A stretch of DNA of 64,000 nucleotides from CAVSRC01 sp963785065. Lineage in GTDB: Bacteria > Pseudomonadota > Alphaproteobacteria > Rhizobiales > Kaistiaceae. The stretch spans positions 1,426,001-1,490,000 of the forward strand of contig CAWATX010000002.1 of NCBI GenBank assembly GCA_963785065.1. Direction: 5' to 3'. Positions within the stretch are counted from its first letter, which is position 1. Every line of letters begins with the position of its first letter. The position numbers and the translations under genes are program-made. This document shows positions 1-8,056 of this stretch, piece by piece. Below the pieces are notes generated by a model. The model did not search any database. It was not told the DNA's origin and worked only from the letters and a program-made list of their open reading frames with translations.

Positions 1-476
1 GTCGAACCGAAGCCGCCATCGCCGCGCGTCGTTTCGTCGAGTTCAGAAACTTCGACGAGCGTTACGGCCGTCACCGGCGCCACGACGAGCTGGGCGATGC
101 GCATGCCGCGGGTGACCGCAAATGGCGCATCGCCGTGATTGATCAAGGCCACCTTCACCTCGCCGCGATAGTCGGCGTCGATGGTGCCGGGCGCATTGAG
201 CACGGTGACGCCATGCTTCACCGCCAGCCCCGAGCGCGGCCGCACCTGGCCCTCATGGCCGGCCGGCAGCGCGATGGCGAAGCCGGTCGGCACCAAGGCG
301 CGTCCGCCGGGCGGGATGATCAACGCCATGTCGACCGCCGCCGACAGGTCGATGCCGGCCGCGCCGGCCGAATGCGCCGCCGGCAGCGGCAGGTCATGGC
401 CGTTGGCCAGGCGGAGGACGGTGACGCTCAGGGGGCGGTCGGCGGGGGGCATGGCGATCCTGTCGAGACGCCGCAT
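1..476 (-). CDS. dut: dUTP diphosphatase, 3' end cut by window edge
   Basis: Hydrolyses dUTP to dUMP and pyrophosphate, keeping uracil out of DNA and feeding dTMP synthesis. The trimeric dUTPase motifs are visible in order: AGIDLSA, RPRSGLA, GTIDADYRGE, RIAQLVV and the C-terminal RGDGGFGS at the very edge, so only a few residues are missing. The start at 476 has AGGGAA about 6 nt upstream; an in-frame ATG at 452 is the alternative. It follows coaBC by 60 bp on the same strand, the usual alphaproteobacterial pairing, and is probably co-transcribed with it. Confidence 0.95.
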   Translation of the reverse strand, partial: MRRLDRIAMPPADRPLSVTVLRLANGHDLPLPAAHSAGAAGIDLSAAVDMALIIPPGGRALVPTGFAIALPAGHEGQVRPRSGLAVKHGVTVLNAPGTIDADYRGEVKVALINHGDAPFAVTRGMRIAQLVVAPVTAVTLVEVSELDETTRGDGGFGS

Positions 477-536
477 CGTTCCCTGTGGGATCGACGGCCG
501 CAAGCGGCGAAGCGACGGGCCTGTGGATGACGTGCG

Positions 537-1949
537 TCAGCGTTCGGCGAGCTTCGTCGCGAGGCGCTCCACCAGACGGCGGGCGACGGCGCGCTTGGCC
601 ATGCGCGGCCAGTCCTCGACGCCCTCGCGGCTGATGAGATGCACGGCGTTCTCGCTGCCTCCCATGATGCCGGAGCGTGGCGACACGTCATTGGCGAGGA
701 TCCAGTCGGCGCCCTTGGCAGCGCGCTTCTTCTCGCCATTGGCGAGAAGATCGTCCGTCTCGGCGGCAAAGCCCACTACCAGGGCCGGCCTCAGCGTGTG
801 ATGGCGGCCGATGGTAGCGAGGATGTCCGGGTTTTCGGTCAGCGCCAGCGCCGGCGGGCGGCCGGAGCCGTCCTTCTTGATCTTGCCGCCGGATTCTCTC
901 GCTGCCCGCCAGTCGGCGACCGCCGCCGCCATCACCGCGACGTCGGCCGGCAGCGCCGCCTCCACCGCTTCCAGCATCTGCCGCGCCGTCTCCACATGGA
1001 CGGTGGTGACGCCGGGCGGATCGGCAATGGTCACCGGGCCTGAGACCAGCGTCACCCGTGCGCCGGCCGCCGCGGCGGCCTCGGCGATCGCGTGGCCCTG
1101 ACGGCCGGAGGAGCGGTTGGCGAGGTAGCGCACCGGGTCGATCGGCTCGTGGGTCGGGCCGGAGGTGACGAGCACATGGCGGCCGGCGAGCAGCGGCTCG
1201 ACCGGCGTCAGGATGCGTTCCGCCGCCGCCACGATCTCCAGCGGTTCGGCCATGCGGCCGGTGCCGGCCTCGCCGGCCTCGGCCATCTCACCCGCCGCCG
1301 GCCCGACGAAATGGACGCCGTCGCGCTTGAGCGTCGCAACATTGCGCTGGGTCGCCGGGTTTGCCCACATGGCCGGGTTCATGGCCGGCGCCAGCAGGAT
1401 GGGCACGCGCGCGGCAAGCAGCACGGCACTGGCCAGGTCGTTCGCCTGGCCCGTCGCCATTTTCGCCATCAGATCGGCGGTCGCCGGCGCCGCGACGATC
1501 AGCGCTGCCTCGCGTGCCAGCCGGATATGGCCGACATCCTGCTCGTCGGTGCGATCGAAGAGCTCGGTGAAGACGCGCCCGCCAGTCAGTGCGCCGACGG
1601 AAAGCGGCGTCACGAATTCCTGCGCCGCCTTGGTCATCACGGCGCGCACGCGATTGCCCCGCTCCTGCAGGCGCCGGATCAGGTCGAGCGCCTTATAGGC
1701 GGCGATCCCGCCGCTGATGATGAGCAGGATGGGGGCAGGGGCCGCGGGCACGGTGGCCCCACGTCGTGCAGGCGTTGCAGTCGGTTGTGGTGGCGCGGGC
1801 GGGGGCGTTTCCGCACCGAGCGCGGCGCGCAGGATGGCGCGCATCTCCTCTTCCATGGAGACGTTGTGTCCGGCCGCCGCCAGGCGCAGGCGCTTGCGGG
1901 TCTCTTCCTCGAGACCGCGGATGGTGAGGGTGGGAACGCTTTTTGCCAT
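537..1949 (-). CDS. coaBC: Bifunctional CoaBC with N-terminal ribbon-helix-helix domain
   Basis: Makes 4'-phosphopantetheine in CoA synthesis: CoaB ligates cysteine to phosphopantothenate and CoaC decarboxylates the product. The CoaC part (about residues 72-250) shows ISGGIAAYK, APATADLMAKMA and the PAMNPAMW clamp. The CoaB part (about 255-470) shows VLVTSGPTHEPIDPVRY, NRSSGRQG and KIKK. At 470 aa it is about 65-70 residues longer than ordinary CoaBC. The extra N terminus (about residues 5-45, with LTIRGLEEETRKRLRL and SMEEEMRAILRAAL) resembles the FitA/VapB RHH antitoxin fold, and a Pro/Ala linker joins it to CoaC. The start at 1949 has AAGGA 4 nt upstream. A 24-bp inverted repeat lies just upstream, which suggests autoregulation (inference). 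Confidence 0.93.
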   Translation of the reverse strand: MAKSVPTLTIRGLEEETRKRLRLAAAGHNVSMEEEMRAILRAALGAETPPPAPPQPTATPARRGATVPAAPAPILLIISGGIAAYKALDLIRRLQERGNRVRAVMTKAAQEFVTPLSVGALTGGRVFTELFDRTDEQDVGHIRLAREAALIVAAPATADLMAKMATGQANDLASAVLLAARVPILLAPAMNPAMWANPATQRNVATLKRDGVHFVGPAAGEMAEAGEAGTGRMAEPLEIVAAAERILTPVEPLLAGRHVLVTSGPTHEPIDPVRYLANRSSGRQGHAIAEAAAAAGARVTLVSGPVTIADPPGVTTVHVETARQMLEAVEAALPADVAVMAAAVADWRAARESGGKIKKDGSGRPPALALTENPDILATIGRHHTLRPALVVGFAAETDDLLANGEKKRAAKGADWILANDVSPRSGIMGGSENAVHLISREGVEDWPRMAKRAVARRLVERLATKLAER

Positions 1950-1967
1950 GTCCTTAATCTACAGAAC

Positions 1968-1991
1968 GACTGCATTGACGGCAATGCAGTC
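1968..1991. promoter_or_regulatory. Perfect inverted repeat upstream of coaBC, candidate RHH operator
   Basis: Arms GACTGCATTG and CAATGCAGTC match perfectly (10 bp each) around the 4-nt centre ACGG. The repeat lies 19-42 bp upstream of the coaBC start codon, where it could overlap the promoter. It has no T-run, so it is unlikely to be a terminator. RHH repressors bind such short dyads, and the adjacent gene encodes one. Operator function is inferred. Confidence 0.5.
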
Positions 1992-2115
1992 AGAAATCGT
2001 CTTGTCTTCTCCGCCCTCACCCTGAGGTGCCCCGCGCAGCGGGGCCTCGAAGGGCGAGGTCGGCCCCCATGGTTCGAGGCTCGCTGCGTTCGCGCCTCAC
2101 CATGAGGACCGTGGA

Positions 2116-2571
2116 TCACGCGATCGCCACGATCTCGGCCTCGCCATCGGCAATCGGCACCGTGTCGCCGACCGCCTTGCCGATGAGCGCCCGCGCCAGC
2201 GGTGCGACGTGGGAGAGCGTGCCCGCCTTGGGGTCGGCCTCGTCCTCGCCGACGATGCGCCAGACCTGCCGGCGGCCATCATCCCGTTCGATGGTGACGG
2301 TCGAACCGAAGCGAACGGTCGATGCGTCGCCAGGCGGCGGGATGACTTGCGCCGTGGCGCGGCGCGCCCGCCAGTAGCGCAGGTCGCGCTCCACCGCGGC
2401 TTTGGCGCCGCGATCCTCGCCCGCCGCGATGGCCGCTTCCTGTAGCCGGGCCAGCGCGGCATCGATCTCAGCCAGGCCCTCCGGGGTGACATAGTTCGGA
2501 TGCGGCGAAACCGGTCGGTCCGGCAGCACGTCCTCGCCGCCGGCGTCTTCCTTGACGAAGGCCCTGCTCAT
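2116..2571 (-). CDS. GreA/GreB-family transcript-cleavage/elongation factor
   Basis: A 151-residue protein starting MSRAFVKED, a GreB-like N terminus. It is followed by a predicted coiled-coil region (about residues 25-75, alternating Ala/Glu/Arg helices) and a C-terminal FKBP-like half with TVRFGSTVTIE, WRIVGEDEAD and LIGKAVGD. Family members insert the coiled coil into the RNA polymerase secondary channel to stimulate cleavage of backtracked RNA. The chosen start gives the family N terminus; the longer open frame upstream is poor. Whether it acts as GreA, GreB or an Rnk-like regulator cannot be decided from sequence. Confidence 0.85.
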   Translation of the reverse strand: MSRAFVKEDAGGEDVLPDRPVSPHPNYVTPEGLAEIDAALARLQEAAIAAGEDRGAKAAVERDLRYWRARRATAQVIPPPGDASTVRFGSTVTIERDDGRRQVWRIVGEDEADPKAGTLSHVAPLARALIGKAVGDTVPIADGEAEIVAIA

Positions 2572-2615
2572 CAGCAGAGCGTCCCGCCGGCATGGCCCGG
2601 CGTCAAGCCGCGCTG

Positions 2616-2939
2616 TCAGGCCGCGTCGCGAGAACCAAGCGTCGGGATCTTGGAGACGTCGACCGTGCGTTCGGCGTGCCACAGGTCGTAGGCGGCCTGC
2701 ATGTTGACCCACAGGCGCGGGCCGTTGCCGCAGAGCTTGCCGAGCCGCACCGCCACTTCCGGGGTCACCGGCGCCTTCTCGTTGACGATCGAATAGAGAA
2801 GCTGGCGCGAGATGCCGAGCGAACGGGCGATTTCGGTCATCGGCCGGTCGAGTTCGGGCAAGGTAAATTCGCGCAGCAGCGCCCCCGGGTGGGACGGTTC
2901 GAGGCTCGGGTGAGGCGGAATTGGTACGCGCTTACGCAT
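2616..2939 (-). CDS. higA: HigA-type antitoxin, HTH XRE family
   Basis: A 107-residue protein with the HigA layout: HPGALLREF near the N terminus, a helix-turn-helix (about residues 35-60, ARSLGISRQLLYSIVNEK) and the family's LGKLCGNGPRLWVNMQAAYDL. It should neutralise the HigB toxin encoded 29 bp upstream and repress the shared promoter. The toxin-first order is typical of higBA. The gene lies between ubiB and the GreA-like gene, so the pair interrupts an otherwise housekeeping run. Confidence 0.88.
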   Translation of the reverse strand: MRKRVPIPPHPSLEPSHPGALLREFTLPELDRPMTEIARSLGISRQLLYSIVNEKAPVTPEVAVRLGKLCGNGPRLWVNMQAAYDLWHAERTVDVSKIPTLGSRDAA

Positions 2940-2968
2940 GACAGGCTCCCGGCCGGGAAAGCGTCCCT

Positions 2969-3244
2969 CTAGTGATAATCCTCGAGATCGACGTCAATTG
3001 ACGCATCCTCGTCCCAGCCAAATGTGATGCGCCAGTTCTTGTTGACCGAGAGTGCGTAGCGCTGGGGCTTGCCGCGCAGCGAATGAAAACCTGCGCGGGC
3101 ATGCTCAAGCTCTTCCGGGCTTTCGGCCGCATGAAGGGCGAAGAGAAGAATCTTGATCCTCTCGACGAGGTCGGGACGAAGGCCACGGCGATTTCCCTCT
3201 TCCCAGAACTGGCGCAGCCCCTTGCTGCGGAATGAAGCGATCAT
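2969..3244 (-). CDS. higB: HigB/RelE-type toxin
   Basis: A 91-residue protein of the HigB host-inhibition family. These are ribosome-dependent mRNA endonucleases in the RelE fold. Visible family features are the N-terminal SFRSKGLRQFWEEG, LHSLRG-like FHSLRGKPQRYALSV, NWRITFGW and the C-terminal VDLEDYH. The start is placed at MIASFRSK (3244), the conserved N terminus, rather than at an ATG four codons earlier. It is first in a two-gene unit with higA. Target specificity cannot be read from sequence. Confidence 0.87.
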   Translation of the reverse strand: MIASFRSKGLRQFWEEGNRRGLRPDLVERIKILLFALHAAESPEELEHARAGFHSLRGKPQRYALSVNKNWRITFGWDEDASIDVDLEDYH

Positions 3245-3381
3245 TGCAAGCCCCAAAACAAACCATCTCGCGCCGACAAACGCCGACGCCAGAGCCCGTT
3301 TCTCTCAGCCCCAAGACCGCGACTCTCGCGTGAGGTCTTCCGACCTTTCTTAAGCCTCGAAATGCCCGAGAGTCATGCGTA

Positions 3382-3400
3382 TGTCAAGCAATACTTGACA
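3382..3400. promoter_or_regulatory. Inverted repeat containing TTGACA on both strands
   Basis: TGTCAAG and CTTGACA form perfect 7-bp arms around CAATA, between the ubiB stop and higB. Each arm carries a consensus -35 hexamer, one per strand. On the minus strand it could be a -35 for higBA with HigA binding the same dyad. No convincing -10 element is seen at the expected spacing. Confidence 0.35.
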
Positions 3401-3404
3401 CCCC

Positions 3405-4988
3405 TCAGAACAGCAGTTTCACCCCGACCGCCACCGCGACCACCGCGATGACCACCAGGGCGATGCGCCCCCAGCGCCCGCCGCGCGCCTCGGATTGGCC
3501 GATTTCCGCGATCGTTTCGGGGTCGAGACGAATCCCGCTCTCCGCCATGCGGTCCATCTCGGCCGAAAGCTTCTGAGCCCGATCGGCGAGCCGCGGCAGC
3601 TCGGCGGCAAGCCGGCCGAGAGCACCGACGCCTTCCGCCGCCAGCTCCATCTGGCCGACCGGCCCGAGAAAGCGCTCGATCCAGTCGGCGACCACCGGCT
3701 CGGCCGTCGACCACATGTCGAAAGCGGGGTCGAGCGTGCGGCAGACGCCTTCCACCACCACCATGGTCTTCTGCACCATGAGCAGTTCCGGCCGCGTCTG
3801 CATGTCGAAGATCTCGGTCACCTCGAAGAGCAGCGCCAGCAGGCGCGCCATCGAGATGGTGGCCGCGCTCTGCCCGTGGATCGGCTCGCCGACGGCCCTG
3901 AGCGCCTGAGCGAAGTCCTCCACCGAATGGGTGTCCGGCACATAGCCGGCGGTGAAATGCACCTCGGCGATGCGGGCATAGTCGCGGCGGATGAAGCCGT
4001 AGAGGATCTCCGCCAGGTAGCGCCGTTCCGCCTTGCCGAGGCGGCCCATGATGCCGAAGTCGATGGCGACGATGTCGCCGGCGCCGTCGACGAAGAAATT
4101 GCCCTGGTGCATGTCGGCGTGGAAGAAGCCGTCGCGCAGCGCCTGGCGCAGGAAGGCCTGCATCAGCCGGCGGGCGATGAGCGGCAGGTCGTGGCCAGCG
4201 GCGGCCAGCGCCGCGGTGTCGGAGAGCTTGATGCCCTCCACCCAGTCGAGGGTGAGCACGTCGCGGGCGGTGAGCTGCCACTCCACGGTTGGCACGCGGA
4301 AGCCCTGGTCGCCGGCGGTGAGCTCGGCCATCTCGGAGAGCGCGGCTGCTTCCAGGCGGAGGTCCATCTCCACCGCCACCGAGCGCGCCAGCGTGTCGAC
4401 CACCGCCACCGGCCTCAAGCGCCGCGAGCGCGGATCGACACGCTCCATCAGCCGTGCCGCCACATAGAATGTGTCGAGGTCGTCGCGGAAGCGGCGGCGG
4501 ATGCCGGGGCGCAGCACCTTGACCGCGACCGTGCGGCTGGCGCCCTCCGGCGTTGCCAGCTCGGCCTTGTGCACCTGGGCGATCGAGGCGGCGGCGATCG
4601 GCGGCGAGAACGACGCGAACAGCGCCTCCACCGGCTTGCCCAAGGCGCGTTCGACATTGGCGCGCGCCTGCGTCTCGGAGAAGGACGCGATCTCGTCGCG
4701 CAGTTTCCCCAGCGCCTCGGCGCCGTCCTGGCCGATGAGGTCGGGGCGGGTGGCGAGAAACTGGCCAAGCTTCACATAGGAGGGACCGAGGCGATTGAGC
4801 GCGGCGGTCAGCCTTTCGCCGCGGTCCACCGCGGAGATGCCGCGCCGTTCGATGATGCGGGCGATGCGGATCGCCGTTCGTGCACCTGCCGGCAGATCGC
4901 GCGGATCGACCAGGCCGAAGGCGCCCTCGCGCGCCAGAACGAAACCGGCGCCGGCCAGCTTGAAGAGCGCGGCGAGCGTCCCGGTCAT
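3405..4988 (-). CDS. ubiB: UbiB-family atypical kinase for ubiquinone synthesis
   Basis: A 527-residue membrane-associated UbiB/ABC1/AarF protein needed for ubiquinone biosynthesis. The atypical kinase signatures are present: KLGQFLATRPDLIG near residue 75, the Ala-rich loop AAASIAQVHKAEL, the catalytic-type loop FFHADMHQGNFFV and the metal-binding IDFGIMGRLG. A single C-terminal membrane segment (about residues 507-526) anchors it. The start lies 7 bp after the ubiE stop, so the two are transcribed together. The family's ATPase activity is known; its precise role in CoQ synthesis is not. Confidence 0.95.
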   Translation of the reverse strand: MTGTLAALFKLAGAGFVLAREGAFGLVDPRDLPAGARTAIRIARIIERRGISAVDRGERLTAALNRLGPSYVKLGQFLATRPDLIGQDGAEALGKLRDEIASFSETQARANVERALGKPVEALFASFSPPIAAASIAQVHKAELATPEGASRTVAVKVLRPGIRRRFRDDLDTFYVAARLMERVDPRSRRLRPVAVVDTLARSVAVEMDLRLEAAALSEMAELTAGDQGFRVPTVEWQLTARDVLTLDWVEGIKLSDTAALAAAGHDLPLIARRLMQAFLRQALRDGFFHADMHQGNFFVDGAGDIVAIDFGIMGRLGKAERRYLAEILYGFIRRDYARIAEVHFTAGYVPDTHSVEDFAQALRAVGEPIHGQSAATISMARLLALLFEVTEIFDMQTRPELLMVQKTMVVVEGVCRTLDPAFDMWSTAEPVVADWIERFLGPVGQMELAAEGVGALGRLAAELPRLADRAQKLSAEMDRMAESGIRLDPETIAEIGQSEARGGRWGRIALVVIAVVAVAVGVKLLF

Positions 4989-4995
4989 TGAGCCC

Positions 4996-5787
4996 TCAGA
5001 TCTTCCAGCCGGAATGCATGGCCGCGATCCCGCCGGAGAGGTTGCGCACGCTCACCCGGGTGAAGCCGGCATCCACGATCATGGCGGCGAAGCGCGCCTG
5101 ATTGGGAAAGCGGCGGATCGATTCGACCAGATAGCGATAGGGCTCGCCGTCGCCGACGACCATGTCGCCGATCGCCGGAATGACCTTGAAGGAGAACAGG
5201 TCATAGAGCCGGTCGAGCCCGGCAACGTCGCAGGCGGAAAATTCCAGGCACATGAAACGGCCGCCGGGTTTCAGCACACGATAGGCCTGCTCCAATGCCT
5301 TGGCGATGCGCGGCACGTTGCGGATGCCGAAGGCGATGGTCACCGCGTCATAGCTGCCGTCGGCGAAGGGCGTCAGCTCTTCCGCATTGGCTTCGACGAA
5401 TTCCAGCCGGTCGGCATAGGGCCTGCCCGCGGCGCGCTTGCGTCCCACCGCCAGCATCTCGGCGTTGATGTCGGAGACCGTCACCAGCGCAGATTGGGAG
5501 CGGCCGGCGATGCGGAAGGCGATGTCGCCGGTGCCGCCGGCCATGTCGAGCACGCGGAAGGGCACGGACGAGCGCCTGGGTGGTGACAGCCAGGTGACGA
5601 AGGCGTCCTTCCACAGGCGATGGACGCCGCCCGACATCAGGTCGTTCATCAGGTCGTAGCGGCCGGCCACCGCGTCGAAGACGTCGTCGACCAGCCGCTG
5701 CTTATCGGCGGTCCTGACCTCGCGGAAACCGAACGAGGTCCGCTCTTCCTTTGCTTCGGGCGCTGCCGCTCCGGCCTGCTCCTGCAT
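4996..5787 (-). CDS. ubiE: Demethylmenaquinone/2-polyprenyl-benzoquinol methyltransferase
   Basis: A 263-residue class I SAM-dependent C-methyltransferase of ubiquinone (and menaquinone) synthesis. The SAM site is visible as VLDMAGGTGDIAFRIA, with SDINAEML after it. The UbiE signatures FGIRNV and RVLKPGGRFMCLEFS, and the region GDMVVGDGEPYRYLVESIRRFP, are present. It leads the ubiE-ubiB pair and is divergent from the VOC-mutM unit across a 107-bp gap that must hold both promoters. The family enzyme methylates DDMQH2 to DMQH2. Confidence 0.95.
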   Translation of the reverse strand: MQEQAGAAAPEAKEERTSFGFREVRTADKQRLVDDVFDAVAGRYDLMNDLMSGGVHRLWKDAFVTWLSPPRRSSVPFRVLDMAGGTGDIAFRIAGRSQSALVTVSDINAEMLAVGRKRAAGRPYADRLEFVEANAEELTPFADGSYDAVTIAFGIRNVPRIAKALEQAYRVLKPGGRFMCLEFSACDVAGLDRLYDLFSFKVIPAIGDMVVGDGEPYRYLVESIRRFPNQARFAAMIVDAGFTRVSVRNLSGGIAAMHSGWKI

Positions 5788-5894
5788 GGTCTCTTCTCCG
5801 ATGGCGCGGACGATAGCGCGCCCGGCCGCACGCCGCTACAAAGGTGCGCCCGCATGGGTTAACCGAGTGCGCTCGCGCCGCAAAGGGCTTTGCC

Positions 5895-6293
5895 ATGAAA
5901 ACCGCATTCGAGCGGACAATACCCGTCTTCCGCATCTATGCTCTCGACAAGGCGTTGGAATTCTACGTCGGTTTCCTCGGCTTCACCGTCGATTGGGAGC
6001 ACCGCTTCGAGCCGGACGGGCCCGTCTACATGCAGGTCTCCCGGGACGGGCTCGCCATCCGTCTCAGCGAGCATCATGGCGACGGCACGCCGGGATCGAT
6101 CGTCTGCGTCGCCACCAGGGGCGTGCGCGCCCTCCATCGCGAGCTGAACGACAAGAAGTACCGTCACAATCGGCCCGGCCTCGATGAGCGGGACTGGGGC
6201 TCGCTCGAGGTGACAGTGATCGATCCCTTCAACAACCGCATCATCTTCTCGGAGCCGACCGAACAGGCCGCCAGCGACGGCGCCGATGCCTGA
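5895..6293 (+). CDS. VOC-fold (glyoxalase/bleomycin-resistance) protein
   Basis: A 132-residue single-module vicinal-oxygen-chelate protein. LDKALEFYVGFLGFTVDWEHRF is the first beta-alpha unit (first part of the fold) and VTVIDPFNNRIIFSEP the typical C-terminal strand pair. The start MKTAFERT at 5895 has AAAGGG 7 nt upstream and is preferred to an ATG 51 nt earlier. Its end overlaps mutM by 8 bp, implying translational coupling. Members range from dioxygenases to antibiotic-binding proteins, so the substrate is unknown. Confidence 0.75.
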   Translation: MKTAFERTIPVFRIYALDKALEFYVGFLGFTVDWEHRFEPDGPVYMQVSRDGLAIRLSEHHGDGTPGSIVCVATRGVRALHRELNDKKYRHNRPGLDERDWGSLEVTVIDPFNNRIIFSEPTEQAASDGADA

Positions 6294-7161
6294 GCTGCCC
6301 GAAGTCGAGACGGTCCGCCGCGGCCTTTTGCCGGTCATGGAGGGGGCGGTCTTCGTCAAGGTCGAGCAGCGCCGTCCCGATCTGCGGATTCCCTTTCCCA
6401 CCCGCTTTGCCAGGCGGCTCACCGGCCGCACGGTCGTCGCGCTCACCCGCCGGGCGAAGTACCTTCTCGCCGACCTCGACGACGGCATGGTGCTGGTCAT
6501 GCATCTCGGCATGTCCGGCTCCTTCCGCATCGAGGCGGACGGCACCTCGGCGACGCCCGGCACCTATTATCATGCGACGGCCAAGCTCAGCGCCCACGAT
6601 CACGTCGTCTTTCATATGTCGTCGGGCGTCCGCGTCGTCTTCAACGATCCGCGCCGCTTCGGCCTCATGGATCTCCTCCCGCGCGCCGGGCTCGACCAGT
6701 CGAAGCATTTCAAGGCGGTGGGCATCGAGCCGCTCGGCAACGAACTCTCCGGCACCACCATCGCGCGCCTCATGGCTGGGCGGAGCGCGCCGCTCAAGGC
6801 GGCGCTCATGGACCAGCGCCTGATCGCGGGTCTCGGCAATATCTATGTCTGTGAGGCGTTGTGGCGGGCGCGCCTGTCGCCGGACCGCAAGGCTGGCGCG
6901 CTGGCGACCAAGGCAGGTCGGCCGACTGAGGCGGCCGGACGGCTGGCCACCGCCATCCGCGACGTTCTCAACGATGCCATTGCTGCCGGCGGCTCGTCGC
7001 TGCGCGATCATATCCGCGCCACCGGCGAGCTCGGTGAGTTCCAGCACACTTTTGCGGTCTATGATCGCGAAGGCGAGCCCTGCCTGCGCGGCCGGGGCAC
7101 GATCCGCCGCAAAATCCATTCGGGCCGCTCGACGTTCTATTGTCCGGCGTGCCAGCGTTAG
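6286..7161 (+). CDS. mutM: Formamidopyrimidine-DNA glycosylase with incomplete zinc finger
   Basis: Removes 8-oxoguanine and formamidopyrimidines and nicks the abasic site. The N terminus MPELPEVETVRRGL gives the catalytic Pro and Glu. HLGMSGSF, the FNDPRRFG loop and GLGNIYVCEALW are all in place. The 291-aa length is normal. The C-terminal zinc finger is unusual: Cys266, Cys286 and Cys289 are present, but residue 269, where the second Cys is expected, is Gly (codon GGC at 7090-7092). The residues SGRSTFYCPACQR are intact. The enzyme may have a weakened metal site. Confidence 0.95.
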   Translation: MPELPEVETVRRGLLPVMEGAVFVKVEQRRPDLRIPFPTRFARRLTGRTVVALTRRAKYLLADLDDGMVLVMHLGMSGSFRIEADGTSATPGTYYHATAKLSAHDHVVFHMSSGVRVVFNDPRRFGLMDLLPRAGLDQSKHFKAVGIEPLGNELSGTTIARLMAGRSAPLKAALMDQRLIAGLGNIYVCEALWRARLSPDRKAGALATKAGRPTEAAGRLATAIRDVLNDAIAAGGSSLRDHIRATGELGEFQHTFAVYDREGEPCLRGRGTIRRKIHSGRSTFYCPACQR

Positions 7162-7179
7162 GCTCAAGGGAGGGCGACC

Positions 7180-7953
7180 ATGGCCTTTGACTGCCTCACC
7201 ACCGAGACGCGCGACGGCGTCGCCGTCATCCGGCTCAACCGGCCTCAGGCGCTGAACGCGCTCGATGCCAAGCTGATCGCCGAGCTCGGCCGGGCGCTCG
7301 ACGTCTTCGAGGCCGACGCGAAAATCGGCGCCATCGTCGTCACCGGTTCGGAGAAGGCCTTCGCTGCCGGCGCCGACATCAAGGAGATGGCCGGGCTCTC
7401 CCATATCGAGGCTTATATGAAGAACCACGCCGCGGCGCTGGAACGCGTCGCGCGCTGCCGCCTGCCGATCATCGCTGCGGTCGCCGGCTATTGCCTCGGC
7501 GGCGGCTCGGAGCTCGCCATGATGTGCGACTTCATTATCGCCGCCGATACGGCGAAGTTCGGCCAGCCGGAGATCACGCTGGGCATCATGCCGGGCATGG
7601 GCGGCACCCAGCGGCTGCCGCGTGCCGTCGGCAAGGCCAAGGCCATGGACCTGATCCTCACCGGCCGCATGATGGATGCGGCCGAGGCCGAGCGCGCCGG
7701 CATGGTGGCGCGCATCGTCCCGGCCGGCGACCTCATGGAGGAGGCGCTGGCCGCCGCGCACAAGATCGCCTCCTATTCCAGGCCCATCGTCATGATGGCC
7801 AAGGAGGCGGTCAACCGCGCCTTCGAGGCGCCGCTCTCCGAAGGGCTGTTGTTCGAGCGGCGCACCTTCCACGCCATGTTCGGCACTGAGGATCAGAAGG
7901 AAGGCATGGCCGCCTTCATCGAGAAGCGCACACCGCAGTTCCGCAACCGCTGA
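7180..7953 (+). CDS. Enoyl-CoA hydratase (crotonase family)
   Basis: A 257-residue crotonase-fold enzyme, probably adding water to trans-2-enoyl-CoA in beta-oxidation. The oxyanion-hole segment AFAAGADIKEM and the two catalytic-glutamate motifs (CLGGGSELAMMCD and FGQPEITLGIMPGMGG) are intact. The length is that of mitochondrial ECHS1-like short-chain hydratases. It lies 18 bp after mutM and is followed by a hairpin, so it probably ends that transcription unit. Other crotonase activities on related acyl-CoAs cannot be excluded. Confidence 0.9.
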   Translation: MAFDCLTTETRDGVAVIRLNRPQALNALDAKLIAELGRALDVFEADAKIGAIVVTGSEKAFAAGADIKEMAGLSHIEAYMKNHAAALERVARCRLPIIAAVAGYCLGGGSELAMMCDFIIAADTAKFGQPEITLGIMPGMGGTQRLPRAVGKAKAMDLILTGRMMDAAEAERAGMVARIVPAGDLMEEALAAAHKIASYSRPIVMMAKEAVNRAFEAPLSEGLLFERRTFHAMFGTEDQKEGMAAFIEKRTPQFRNR

Positions 7954-8006
7954 GCCAAGCATTGACCGGCCGGGAGCCGCCGATTATAAGCCACGCCAAT
8001 CGACGT

Positions 8007-8033
8007 GCGGCGGGCCTCCCGCCGCCGCTTTTT
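8007..8033 (+). terminator. Intrinsic terminator after the enoyl-CoA hydratase gene
   Basis: An 8-bp GC-only stem (GCGGCGGG / CCCGCCGC) with a 3-nt loop is followed by CGCTTTTTG. It separates the mutM-hydratase unit from rpsT. Confidence 0.7.
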
Positions 8034-8056
8034 GTTTTCAATCAGGGCTCGAGCAC

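Noticed and set aside
3495..4991. 498-codon plus-strand frame opposite ubiB
   Set aside because: Antisense shadow of ubiB; rich in His/Arg/Gln with no domain.
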